DNA from: Erythrobacter sp. ANT-B3C2
Lineage (GTDB): Bacteria; Pseudomonadota; Alphaproteobacteria; Sphingomonadales; Sphingomonadaceae
Assembly: GCA_001683845.1 (NCBI GenBank)
Contig: LXQI01000021.1
Coordinates: 85,702-149,701, forward strand
Length of the DNA stretch: 64,000 nt
Direction of reading: 5' to 3'
Below, one piece after another: positions 8,719-17,494 of this stretch. The number at the start of each line of letters is the position of its first letter. Position 1 is the first letter of the stretch. Position numbers and translations under genes: made by a program. Under the pieces are notes generated by a model. The model was not told the DNA's origin, made no database searches, and saw only the letters and a list, made by a program, of their open reading frames with translations.

Positions 8719-10569
8719 GTGACCGAGCGTTTCTCCGCTTTCATCAGCTATAGTCACAGCGATGAGCCGATCGCCCGCTGGCTTCATCGCGCGATCGAAA
8801 CCTACCGCTTTCCTCGCGGCATCGTCGGGCTGGAGGGTCAGTTTGGCGCAGTTCCCGGACGGCTGCCGCCGGTCTTCCGCGACCGTGAAGAACTGGCGGC
8901 CAGCGGTGATCTGGGTGCCGAATTGCGACAGGCGCTGGCGTGCTCGCGCTTCCTGATCGTGATCTGCAGCCCTCGCTCGGCACAGTCTCACTGGGTTAAC
9001 GAGGAGATCCTCGCCTTCAAGCGGCAACATGGCGAAAACCGGTGCTTGGCTCTGATCGCGTCGGGCGAACCGAACGTTGGCGGCGCCCTCGAATGCTTTC
9101 CCGAGGCATTGCGGTTTCGGCTCGGCCCCGATGGGGCGCCGTCTGGCGAGCCGGCGGAACCGATCGCTGCCGACATCAGGCCCGGAAAGGATGGCAAACG
9201 GCTCGCGTCCCGAAAACTGCTGGCCGGCCTCTCCGGGGTTCGCCTCGATGTCCTCGTGCGGCGCGATACCGTTCGTCGCCAACGGCAACTGATGTTCACG
9301 ACCGCGGCAGCATCAATGGTTGCCCTGTTCACCCTCGGCCTTGCCGTTTACGCCGAAGGGCAGCGAAGAGTCGCGGTCGAACAGCGCGATCTGGCGGAGA
9401 GCAGTCTCGAGTTTCTAATCGGCACGTTCGAGGTCGCGAACCCGGCGACGGAAAACCCGCGAACGATCACCGCCCTAACCTTTCTCGACCGGGCGAGCGA
9501 ACGGGCCGTTGTCGAGTTCAGGCAGCAACCGCAGGTTGCAGCCCGGCTCCTGCGAGCCACCGGAGACATCTATTACAATCTCGGGCTGCCGCAGGAATCC
9601 GAACGTGCCCTTCTGACTGCCCTGAAGCTGGAGCCTTCCGCTGGAGCGGGACGCGCGACAACGCTCCTCAAACTGGCATCTGTCGCGAAAAGCCGCGGCG
9701 ATGTGGACGCCGTGGAAAGCCTTATCGAACAAGCGGTGGCGGCGCACGACGGGGAAAATTCGCGAAGTGCTGAGATCGAGGCGATGGTGGCCGAACAGGA
9801 AGCGCACATCGCTCATCTGAAAGCGGAGTACCCGCTGGCTGCCGAGCGCTACGCCGCGGCAGTGGTTCGCTATCAGCAACTGCCGGGCGATCATCGCGGC
9901 AAGATCGGCGAGAACCTGATGAACCAGGCCCACTCGCTGGTCCAGGCCAACGATTTTACCCAAGTCGACAGGCTTTACGAGCAGGCGCGCGACGTCTTCG
10001 TCGCCAAGTTCGGCGTGCGCGACGTGCGCACGGCCCGGTCGTTTCACAACCAGGCCCTTGCGAACCTGTCCGCCAACCAGCCCGATGCAGCCGTGGCCGA
10101 GATGACAAGAGCCTTGAGAATTTACCAACGTGTATTGGAGCCGCGCCACCCCAATTTCGCTGCGGCCCACTTGCTGATGGGACGCATATTATCGGGGCAA
10201 GGCCGGCACGAAGAGGCTTCGGCAAGTTTCAGCCAGGCGCGGCAGATCTTCGCGAGCCTGTATGGTGCTGACAATCCGGCCTTGGGAGATGTCGACTTCT
10301 ACGCGGCCGAGGCGGAAGCAAGGGGCGGACGCTTCGACAAAGCAAAGTCCCTCGCGGCCAATGTGAAGCGGATCTATGATCTTCATTATGGCGCAGACGA
10401 TCCGGATCAGGTTGCCCTGCTGTTGCTTCGTTCCCGCATCGATTGGATGGCGGGGAATGGGGCGGCAGCCCGGCAGCGGTGCCGCAGCGCCATGGCTCTT
10501 CAGCGCAAGATCGAAAACAAACCAAACGTGATCGGTAATTTGGAGAAACAATGTAATGAATTGACTTAG
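8719..10569 (+). CDS. TIR domain, transmembrane and TPR protein
   Basis: This is a complete 616-residue protein. The N-terminal TIR domain (about 4-180) has AFISYSHSDE, VFRDREELAASGDL (the BB-loop region) and SHWVNEEIL, keeping Glu96 at the putative NADase position. A single transmembrane helix lies at about 197-216 (LMFTTAAASMVALFTLGLAVY). The rest is tetratricopeptide repeats of the type that count ages of paired entries (for example LRATGDIYYNLGLPQESERAL). The start is GTG 8719, just ahead of TERFSAFISY. It is divergent from the truncated TIR-TPR gene and shares its overall plan but little direct sequence. Likely a membrane-anchored cytoplasmic TIR effector or scaffold; NAD cleavage is a prediction only. 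Confidence 0.8.
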   Translation: MTERFSAFISYSHSDEPIARWLHRAIETYRFPRGIVGLEGQFGAVPGRLPPVFRDREELAASGDLGAELRQALACSRFLIVICSPRSAQSHWVNEEILAFKRQHGENRCLALIASGEPNVGGALECFPEALRFRLGPDGAPSGEPAEPIAADIRPGKDGKRLASRKLLAGLSGVRLDVLVRRDTVRRQRQLMFTTAAASMVALFTLGLAVYAEGQRRVAVEQRDLAESSLEFLIGTFEVANPATENPRTITALTFLDRASERAVVEFRQQPQVAARLLRATGDIYYNLGLPQESERALLTALKLEPSAGAGRATTLLKLASVAKSRGDVDAVESLIEQAVAAHDGENSRSAEIEAMVAEQEAHIAHLKAEYPLAAERYAAAVVRYQQLPGDHRGKIGENLMNQAHSLVQANDFTQVDRLYEQARDVFVAKFGVRDVRTARSFHNQALANLSANQPDAAVAEMTRALRIYQRVLEPRHPNFAAAHLLMGRILSGQGRHEEASASFSQARQIFASLYGADNPALGDVDFYAAEAEARGGRFDKAKSLAANVKRIYDLHYGADDPDQVALLLLRSRIDWMAGNGAAARQRCRSAMALQRKIENKPNVIGNLEKQCNELT

Positions 10570-10644
10570 TTGCTGTATTCTGCACTAGGATAGTGATCCA
10601 AATCACCGTTTTTTTGAAGAACGGGAGACGAAAGGACTGAACCG

Positions 10645-11721
10645 ATGCGCAAATTCGATCTGTTTCAAGGATTTGCTCCTTTCGGGCTGATTTTCTTTTT
10701 GGCTCCGTCAACTGCTCTGGGGCAGGTCGTGGAGACTTCAACCATCCAGAACAGCTTCTGGTACGACCTAGCAGGGCAGCAAGGATCCGGCTTCAACTCT
10801 GGCGGGTCGGAGGCTATATTCGAACGGAAAACCACCGAGACCGGCATATCCGAAGTGGGCTTATCGCTGACTGGAACACTGGACAACGGCAGCTTTTTCT
10901 TCCTTCACAACGGCCAATGTGTCGGCAATTGTTCGCTGACCATTACCACGAACATCAACTTCACGCTGTTCAACAGCGGTCCCTCACCGGTGGATCTGCG
11001 GTTTGACTCCCAGATCACGCCCGGTCATCTGGCGAATTCTTTCCTTAATCCTGGAGGAGGATCGCAGGCGAATTTCGTCTTCTCGATTTTTCAGCCCCCA
11101 GGCTTCGGGCAAGGCGCGCTCTATCGGACAAGCGGCAGCGCGGCGCAGTCTCCTCCGGAGGTGCAAACGAGCGACATGTCTGTCTTCAACGGCTTCAATA
11201 TTCAGGACAATGCGCCCGAGTGGACGGTGGCCGACTGGAGCGCGACCAACATCAGTGTCAACCTCAGGACGCTTGACCCGGGACAGACGACCAGTCTTCT
11301 TTATTCTTCGACCTTGCGGATCTCGACCAGCCAGGTGGATTGTGGAAACCCGCAACTCTGCGAAAGCTTCCAGGTTGCTTTCGGCGATCCCCGGAACACG
11401 GGCGGGGTCATGCAGGCTGCTTCGCTTGCGTCCTTCACATCCTTTCTGGATGGCCCGCTGACGATTGGGCAGTCGCCCAACCCGGCCGTCGGCTCGATCT
11501 ACGATCCCTTCCAGGTGTTCTACCGATTTGTCGAAGTTGGCTCCTCCCCACCGCCATTTCCGACTTCGATCATTCCGCCCATCACCTACGATGTGAACTA
11601 TGCCGGCCCCACCATTAGCGCCATTCCCGAACCCGAGACCTGGCTCTTGTTGGTGGTGGGCTTCGGTGTTCTTGGAGGGATGATGCGGCGGCAGCGTGCA
11701 CCCCGCGCATCATCTGCATAG
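10645..11721 (+). CDS. PEP-CTERM sorted exported protein
   Basis: This 358-residue protein has a signal peptide (MRKFDLFQGFAPFGLIFFLAPSTALG) and a beta-rich, Ser/Asn/Thr-rich body. It ends in a PEP-CTERM sorting tail: AIPEPETW, then a hydrophobic helix with LLLVVGFGVLGG, then MMRRQR. Such tails are recognised by the EpsH/XrtA exosortase and link the protein to the cell surface or exopolysaccharide export. No exosortase gene is in this window. Two Cys pairs are present (CVGNCS and CGNPQLC). The function of the body is unknown. It lies 75 bp after the TIR-TPR gene, too far to prove an operon, and is less GC-rich than most of the window. Confidence 0.8.
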   Translation: MRKFDLFQGFAPFGLIFFLAPSTALGQVVETSTIQNSFWYDLAGQQGSGFNSGGSEAIFERKTTETGISEVGLSLTGTLDNGSFFFLHNGQCVGNCSLTITTNINFTLFNSGPSPVDLRFDSQITPGHLANSFLNPGGGSQANFVFSIFQPPGFGQGALYRTSGSAAQSPPEVQTSDMSVFNGFNIQDNAPEWTVADWSATNISVNLRTLDPGQTTSLLYSSTLRISTSQVDCGNPQLCESFQVAFGDPRNTGGVMQAASLASFTSFLDGPLTIGQSPNPAVGSIYDPFQVFYRFVEVGSSPPPFPTSIIPPITYDVNYAGPTISAIPEPETWLLLVVGFGVLGGMMRRQRAPRASSA

Positions 11722-12118
11722 CCGCTCGCGCCATGCCGATAGGGTACAACGGCTGAAAAGCCCGGCTGTCTGCCCGATCCAGGCTCACGCCTGCCGTGCG
11801 GTAATCGCTGTTCGCAACTGCAGACCTCAACCGGAATGTTGCCGGTGCTCGGATGGCCTCGCTCGCTTTCCTCATCTCCCTGTCGCCGCGCCCGGTGAAA
11901 TGGCATATTGAAGTTCCTCGGTGGGCCGGTGGCCTCACTCGCCCTGTTTTCACCCTCGGAACCCCTTCGTCGGACTGCCGCTTGCCCGCCCTCGCATCCA
12001 ATGACAGCCATTCATGGTGGTTGTGTTCTATCAAGGCTCGAATCGCCTTGCTTGGGCGTCAGCTACGCGGTGGGTTGTGCAGGGCCGACCTGATGCCTTC
12101 AATGCTAGGATACTGACC
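11722..12118. other. intergenic region, no gene seen
   Basis: About 400 bp lie between the PEP-CTERM gene and fbp. Short open frames occur on both strands, but none has a recognisable domain, a ribosome binding site or the base pattern of the neighbouring genes. The fbp promoter is presumably at the right end; CTAGGATACTG just before the start could hold a -10 element, which I cannot confirm. Confidence 0.45.
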
Positions 12119-13138
12119 ATGCAGAACTCACTGACCCAGTTCCTGATCGAGCAACAGCGCAGCGAGCAGCTGATCGAGCCGGAGCTGCGGCTGCTGGTCG
12201 AGCTGGTTGCGCGGGCCTGCAAGCGCATCGGCCATGTGATCAGCAAGGGTGCTCTTGGCGATGTGCTGGGAAGCCTGGAGAGCGAGAACGTGCAGGGCGA
12301 GGTGCAGAAGAAGCTCGACGTCATCGCCAACGAGATTTTTCTCGAGGCAAATGAATGGGGTGGGCACCTAGCCGCGCTCGCCTCGGAGGAAATGGAAACC
12401 ATCCACCCTGTTCCCAATCGCTACCCCAAAGGTGAATATCTGATCCTGTTCGATCCAATCGACGGTTCGAGCAATGTGGACGTGAACCTCTCGGTCGGAA
12501 CCATCTTCTCGGTGCTCAAGGCCCCTGACGACATTTCGGGGCGCGATGCATCCGAAGCGGATTTTCTCCAGCCGGGCAATCGCCAGGTTGCTGCCGGCTA
12601 CGCCATTTATGGCCCCCAGACCCAACTCGTTATCACGCTCGGCAGAGGCGTGTTCGGCTTCACTCTCGATCGCGAAATGGGCAGCTGGCGGCTGACCCAT
12701 CCCGACATGCGAGTACCGACCAAGACGACCGAATACGCCATCAATGCCTCGAACGCCCGGCATTGGGATGAACCGGTTCGCCAATATATCGAGGATTGCC
12801 TCGCGGGCACCGACGGCGGGCGCGAATCCGACTTCAACATGCGCTGGACGGCATCGATGGTGGCGGATGTGCATCGCATCCTGACCCGCGGCGGGGTCTT
12901 CCTCTATCCTTCGGACTCGCGCCCTTCAGTCACCGAGGGCAAGCTTCGGCTGCTTTACGAAGCGAACCCGATGGCGATGCTGATCGAGCAGGCCGGGGGT
13001 GGGGCGATCACGGGGGATCAGCGCATCCTGGACGTCCAGCCTATCGGCCTGCATCAGCGGGTCAGCGTGATTCTGGGCTCTGCCGACGAGGTCTCGCGGA
13101 TCAGCAAACTCTACGAGGCCGCACGGATCGATCTGTGA
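12119..13138 (+). CDS. fbp: class 1 fructose-1,6-bisphosphatase
   Basis: Hydrolyses fructose-1,6-bisphosphate to fructose-6-phosphate, in gluconeogenesis or the Calvin cycle, in the cytoplasm. The 339-residue length is standard. The metal-binding core is plain: ALASEEME (Glu ligands) and [16 protein letters not shown], the FBPase signature with its Asp ligands. [12 protein letters not shown] and GGVFLYPSD with [12 protein letters not shown], the sugar-phosphate site region, follow. ATG 12119 begins [14 protein letters not shown]; the frame is open upstream but that stretch has no family similarity. The neighbours (CBS protein, PDH-E1-like enzyme) do not form an obvious operon with it. Confidence 0.93.
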   Translation: MQNSLTQFLIEQQRSEQLIEPELRLLVELVARACKRIGHVISKGALGDVLGSLESENVQGEVQKKLDVIANEIFLEANEWGGHLAALASEEMETIHPVPNRYPKGEYLILFDPIDGSSNVDVNLSVGTIFSVLKAPDDISGRDASEADFLQPGNRQVAAGYAIYGPQTQLVITLGRGVFGFTLDREMGSWRLTHPDMRVPTKTTEYAINASNARHWDEPVRQYIEDCLAGTDGGRESDFNMRWTASMVADVHRILTRGGVFLYPSDSRPSVTEGKLRLLYEANPMAMLIEQAGGGAITGDQRILDVQPIGLHQRVSVILGSADEVSRISKLYEAARIDL

Positions 13139-13318
13139 ACGTGCAGCGCAGAATGCGACGATCCGTACCCCCGCGAATGAGCGCCTTCGCTACACGGAAG
13201 TACATCTTCGATTTGTCGCCAGCAAGCTTCAGAACAACTGAGGCAAACGCCGAGAGGCGCGTCGATCCGCCGGCGCGCCGAAGACATTTGTGAACCATAG
13301 CTGGGAGGATGTGCGGCA

Positions 13319-13834
13319 GTGAAAATCAGTGACCGAAAAGAGCTTTTCCAGAAAGCCAAGCCGCTCACCTGCCCTCCATCGCAATCCGTGTTCGACGCGG
13401 TCACTGCGATGGCTGAAAAGAACTTCGGCTCGATAATCGTGGTCGACCAGGCAAATCGCGTCATCGGAATGATGACCGAGCGCGATATATTCCGCCGGCT
13501 GATCGCGGCGGAACTCGATCCGAAGACCACCACGGTCGAGCGGATCATGACCAAACCGGTGCGAACCGCCAAAGCCGATGACGAACTGGTCGACTGGTTG
13601 CGAATGATGTCGAACGAACGCTTCCGGCGGCTCCCCATCGTCGATCATGACGGGCAGCTGGTGGCGGTGATGACGCAGGGAGATTTTGTCTCCTACACCT
13701 GGCCCGAATTGCTGGGGCGCTTCCGCGAACTGGCACAGGCCAGCCTGCCGGAGCGGGTCAATCCGGTGTTCCTGATTATCGCGATCCTGCTCTACACGGT
13801 GATCCTCGTCGTGGCGATCACGCAACTGGCCTAG
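13319..13834 (+). CDS. CBS domain pair protein with C-terminal membrane helix
   Basis: This 171-residue protein has two CBS motifs: about 15-70 (PSQSVFDAVTAMAEKNFGSIIVVD, GMMTERDIFRRLI) and 72-130 (IMTKPVRTAKADDELVDWL, FRRLPIVDHDG). A single predicted transmembrane helix at about 148-168 (VFLIIAILLYTVILVVAI) follows. CBS pairs bind adenine nucleotides and act as energy or redox sensors; here the sensor would be tethered to the inner membrane. The start is GTG 13319, eight bases after a good ribosome binding site GGGAGGAT. The partner it controls is not evident from the neighbourhood. Confidence 0.85.
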   Translation: MKISDRKELFQKAKPLTCPPSQSVFDAVTAMAEKNFGSIIVVDQANRVIGMMTERDIFRRLIAAELDPKTTTVERIMTKPVRTAKADDELVDWLRMMSNERFRRLPIVDHDGQLVAVMTQGDFVSYTWPELLGRFRELAQASLPERVNPVFLIIAILLYTVILVVAITQLA

Positions 13835-14087
13835 CGCGGCAGGTGCAGCAGAAGGAACGCCCGCTTTGTCGCAGGGAGTTTGGCCTGGGGCGACGGCTCG
13901 ACCGGCGTGGGGCAGTCCATTTCGTCGATATGGCCGACAGCCGATCCCAGTGGCCAAGGAATCATTGCGAGTTGCTCGCGCGCTTTCATGCGCGGGAGAA
14001 CGGCGTGGTCCTGCCAGGCGCCGCCGCCCTCCCCGCGATGTGGCGGGCGACTCGATGCTGCAGCCGCTCGGCTCGATCGCACGCCTG

Positions 14088-14330
14088 CTAGTCGCTCTCG
14101 CTGCGCTTTCCGGACAGAAGAGCGTAAACGGCCATAGCGTGGCCATGACCAAGAGAGTACTCGCCCTTCAACCAGTCTGTAACCTGCCCAGCCTTGATCC
14201 CGGGCTTCAAGCGGCCTTGCTCCGAGTATCCCTTTGCATCCGACGCAGCCTTAAGGCCGGATCCATCCAGCCCAGTCTGCCGTTCGATGGTTTTCAGATA
14301 AGCTTGAAACGACATTCTCAGTTTCCCCAT
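14088..14330 (-). CDS. DUF4287 domain protein
   Basis: This small cytoplasmic protein of 80 residues matches the DUF4287 pattern: MSFQAYLKTIERQTGL at the start, then RLKPGIKAGQVTDWLKGEYSLGHGHAMAVYALLSG. The GHGHAMA box is the hallmark of the family, whose function is unknown. Two in-frame Met codons are possible (14330 and 14315). The second gives the usual family N-terminus MSFQAY. It is on the minus strand, isolated between a CBS gene and the PDH-E1-like gene. Confidence 0.8.
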   Translation of the reverse strand: MGKLRMSFQAYLKTIERQTGLDGSGLKAASDAKGYSEQGRLKPGIKAGQVTDWLKGEYSLGHGHAMAVYALLSGKRSESD

Positions 14331-14891
14331 CCACTCGCGTCAGATGTTAGACGGCGCTGGGCGGCCAGAGTGGGTGGAGCCGACACAATGCCGGATCGCG
14401 AAGCCAATGCGCCCCCCCTGACGTGCTCTCCTGAAGTTCCGCCATTCTGAGCTAGAGCCCTGCAAAATCATGTGGCTTCGTGTCAATGTCGTGGACGCCA
14501 AACGGTGCCTCCGCCGCGTTGGCCATTGCGATGGCGGTGAAAGCCATTACCCTCTGAAAGGGTGTGTTTGGGCTAAAATCCGCAATCGCAAATTTGAAAG
14601 TACCGATCGGGCGGCGCAACCTGCTGGCTGGCGTACATTTCAACACCGCTTGCTCGTTCCTGTGGCTGATGGGTAGTCTCGTTGAAGAAGAAGCTGAATT
14701 GTGCGCTTGTCCCGCAATGGCGCAAGCTCGGGGCGACCTTACTCCTACAAGGGTCCGACCACGTGTTCCTGCGAAACGGCGCGCGCGCCGCGAGGGCGGA
14801 GGCCGGATTTCATGGCTGATCGACGCGGTGGGCAGGGTCAGCGGTCCCGCGGACTCACCTCTAATGGCAACTCACATGGGGCGCTGAGCCA
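14331..14891. other. intergenic region, no convincing gene
   Basis: About 560 bp of mixed composition separate the DUF4287 gene from the PDH-E1-like gene. Several short open frames exist on both strands (for instance 14452..14646 minus and 14564..14887 plus), but none shows a domain or ribosome binding site I recognise. The lower GC around 14560-14600 contrasts with the flanks and could be remnant foreign DNA. Confidence 0.4.
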
Positions 14892-17252
14892 ATGACCTCG
14901 CGCACCAGAACCTCCAAGGCGGAAAGTCCGCAGGCGATCCAGTCCGATCGGCTGGCGCTGCTGGAGACGATCGACGCGCGGCTGCGATGGTTGGCCTCGT
15001 GGACGATCCACAACGCCAATCATCTGCGCGAAAGCCGCGATGGGCTCAAGGTCGGCGGTCATCAGGCGTCGTGCGCCTCGATTTCCACGATCATGACGGC
15101 ATTGTACTTCGAGGCAATCGGCCCCAACGATCGCATTGCCGTGAAGCCCCACGCCGGGCCGATCCTGCACGCGATCCATTACCTGCTGGGCACCCAGAGC
15201 CTGGAACAGCTCAAGGCGTTCCGCGGGTTCAACGGCATGCAGAGCTATCCCAGCCGGACCAAGGACCTTATCCCGGTCGACTTCTCGACGGGCTCGGTCG
15301 GTCTTGGAGTTGCGGTCACGGCGTTTGCCTCGCTCGTGCAGGAGTACCTTGTCGCACACAACATGCTGGCGCCCGAAGACACCGGGCGGATGATCGCCTT
15401 GTTGGGCGATGCCGAGCTCGACGAGGGCAATATCTACGAATGCCTCATCGAGGCCTACAAGCACGACATCCGCAATTGCTGGTGGATCGTCGATTACAAT
15501 CGCCAAAGTCTCGACGCGACGACCGCAGACAGGATGTTCGACCGGTTCGGCGACATTTTCGAAACCTGCGGCTGGCGGGTGCTGACGCTGAAGCACGGTA
15601 AACTGCAACGGGCAGCGTTCCAACAGCCCGGCGGTTCGAGCCTGCAGGATTGGATCGACAGATGTCCCAATGCCGACTTCGCCGCGCTGACATATAGCGG
15701 GGGAGCGGCCTGGCGCGAACGATTGACGCGCGACATCGGCAACCGCGACGGTGTGTCCGATCTGCTCGCAGGCCACGACGATGCAGCGCTCGCTCGCCTG
15801 ATGACCAACCTCGGCGGTCATTGCATCGAAACGCTGCTGGATGCCTTCGCGGAGGCCGACGACGACCGGCCAACCTGCTTCATTGTCTATACGATCAAGG
15901 GCTACGGCCTGCCCTTTGCCGGGCACAAGGACAATCACGCGGGCCTGATGAATCCCAGCCAGATCGAGGCGCTGCGGGACCAGATGGGAATTGCCCCTGG
16001 TGATGAATGGAAGCCCTGGGCCGGGCTGGGCGCCAATAAAGAGGCGAGGCTTGCGGCATACGTCGATGGCTCGCGGCTCAAGCGAAAGCTGGGCGATCGC
16101 GATTGCACAATGGTCCCGATCCCGGACCAACTCCCGGTCCCCGAAGGATCCGAGCAATCGACCCAGACCGCATTCGGCAAGATCCTCCTCGATCTCGCCA
16201 AGTCGAACCATCCACTTGCCGCCCACCTCGTGACCACCTCGCCCGACGTCACGGTCTCCACCAACCTTGGTGCATGGGTCAACCAGCGTGGGCTCTATCG
16301 GCGGCAGGACACAGTGGACGTCTTCGCCGCCGCACGCATACCCTCGGCCCAGAAGTGGGCGGCTCGCCCCGCCGGCCAGCACATCGAACTGGGAATTGCC
16401 GAGAGCAACCTCTTCCTCCTGCTCGCGGCCGCGGGGATCGCCGGACCTCTGTTCGGCACGCGCCTGTTTCCCGTGGGCACGGTCTACGACCCGTTCATCG
16501 CCCGAGGCCTCGATGCGCTCAACTACGGCTGCTACATGGACAGTCGGTTCCTCCTCGTCGCCACGCCTTCGGGTCTCACGCTGGGTCCGGAGGGCGGCGC
16601 CCATCAATCGATCAATTCCCCGCTGATCGGTATCGGCCAACCCGGGCTCACCTATTACGAGCCGGCTTACGCCGACGAGCTTGCGCTTCTAATGCAGCAC
16701 TCTTTCAACCACATCCAGGCACCCGGGGGAGGTTCCGTCTACCTGCGGCTGTCGACGCGGAGCATTGAGCAAATTGAGCGCGAAGGCGATCATTGGCAGA
16801 GCGGCGCCGTCAAGGGCGGTTACTGGCTGAAGCAGCCCGCTCCGGGATCAGAAGCCGCAATTGTGGTAACCGGCGCAATTCTCCCCGAGGCACTTGAGGC
16901 GTGGGAGCAATTGCAGGATGATATTCCTGGGATGGGCCTGATGGCAGTCACCTCGCCCGATCTGCTCCATCGGGGGTGGTCCGACGCGCGTGCCGCCCGT
17001 TGGAACGAGGGGCCGGGCGAACCGGCCCAGATCGCAACCCTCCTCGGCTCGCTGTCACCGACAGCCGGCCTCGTAACGGTGATCGACGGCAGTCCCGCGA
17101 CGCTCTCATGGATCGGAGGGGTGCGCGGGAACCGTGTGTCTCCCCTGGGCACCGACCGATTTGGACAGACAGGCGATCTTCCCGATCTCTACCGGGAGTA
17201 CCGACTGGACGCCCGCGCCATCCTGGACGCCGCCGCGGAGCTGTTTTTGTGA
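14892..17252 (+). CDS. pyruvate dehydrogenase E1-like / transketolase-like TPP enzyme
   Basis: This 786-residue thiamine-diphosphate enzyme resembles the homodimeric 2-oxoacid dehydrogenase E1 (AceE/MdeB type) more than classical transketolase. It has LKVGGHQASCASISTIMTAL, RGFNGMQSYPSR and VDFSTGSVGLGVAV. The TPP motif GDAELDEGN starts at Gly172 and runs to IVDYNRQSLD. YTIKGYGLPFAGHKDNHAGL and the pyrimidine-domain ELGIAESNLFLLLAAAGIAG follow. It is about 100 residues shorter than AceE. The substrate is uncertain. A stub resembling a threonine dehydratase starts in an overlap with its stop codon, which would fit 2-oxobutyrate (threonine catabolism), but that is inference. No E2 or E3 gene lies nearby. 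Confidence 0.75.
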   Translation: MTSRTRTSKAESPQAIQSDRLALLETIDARLRWLASWTIHNANHLRESRDGLKVGGHQASCASISTIMTALYFEAIGPNDRIAVKPHAGPILHAIHYLLGTQSLEQLKAFRGFNGMQSYPSRTKDLIPVDFSTGSVGLGVAVTAFASLVQEYLVAHNMLAPEDTGRMIALLGDAELDEGNIYECLIEAYKHDIRNCWWIVDYNRQSLDATTADRMFDRFGDIFETCGWRVLTLKHGKLQRAAFQQPGGSSLQDWIDRCPNADFAALTYSGGAAWRERLTRDIGNRDGVSDLLAGHDDAALARLMTNLGGHCIETLLDAFAEADDDRPTCFIVYTIKGYGLPFAGHKDNHAGLMNPSQIEALRDQMGIAPGDEWKPWAGLGANKEARLAAYVDGSRLKRKLGDRDCTMVPIPDQLPVPEGSEQSTQTAFGKILLDLAKSNHPLAAHLVTTSPDVTVSTNLGAWVNQRGLYRRQDTVDVFAAARIPSAQKWAARPAGQHIELGIAESNLFLLLAAAGIAGPLFGTRLFPVGTVYDPFIARGLDALNYGCYMDSRFLLVATPSGLTLGPEGGAHQSINSPLIGIGQPGLTYYEPAYADELALLMQHSFNHIQAPGGGSVYLRLSTRSIEQIEREGDHWQSGAVKGGYWLKQPAPGSEAAIVVTGAILPEALEAWEQLQDDIPGMGLMAVTSPDLLHRGWSDARAARWNEGPGEPAQIATLLGSLSPTAGLVTVIDGSPATLSWIGGVRGNRVSPLGTDRFGQTGDLPDLYREYRLDARAILDAAAELFL

Positions 17253-17356
17253 CTCCCGATTTGATCACCATCGACGACGTGCGCGCCGCCGCGGCTGCTT
17301 TCGACCGCAGGATCGACGATACCCGTTTGTGCATTCGCCAACACTGTCGAACCTGA
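17249..17356 (+). pseudogene. possible threonine/serine dehydratase N-terminal remnant
   Basis: A GTG overlaps the stop of the preceding gene (GTGA), as in a coupled operon. It opens a frame of only 35 residues containing DLITIDDVRAAAAAF, which looks like the extreme N-terminus of PLP-dependent threonine/serine dehydratases (ITIDDVRAAAARI type). Similarity stops after about 25 residues, just before the tRNA-Arg gene. This is best read as the stub of a gene cut by a rearrangement at the tRNA. The match is short, so the family call is tentative. Confidence 0.45.
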
Positions 17357-17359
17357 AAC

Positions 17360-17436
17360 TGGTGCGCCCTGGTGGACTCGAACCACCGGCCTCAGGATTA
17401 GAAGTCCCGTGCTCTATCCAGCTGAGCTAAGGGCGC
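17360..17436 (-). tRNA. tRNA-Arg (anticodon TCT)
   Basis: Read on the minus strand this is a full cloverleaf: acceptor GCGCCCT pairing with AGGGCGC, D-arm TTAGCTCAGCTGGATAGAGC, anticodon loop CTTCTAA with TCT, and T-arm GGTTCGAGTCC. CCA is encoded at the 3' end (17360-17362 on the plus strand). Its 3' end faces the PDH-E1-like gene, so any island using this tRNA as attachment site would lie on the low-coordinate side. Confidence 0.97.
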
Positions 17437-17494
17437 GCCGCGGCGCGACATAGCGCGCTTTACCCGAACCGCAAATCGACGCTAAACACGAGGC

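Noticed and set aside
14838..16640. 600-codon open frame on the minus strand
   Set aside because: Lies entirely opposite the PDH-E1-like gene; its translation is Arg/Gly-rich without any domain. High GC keeps antisense frames open.
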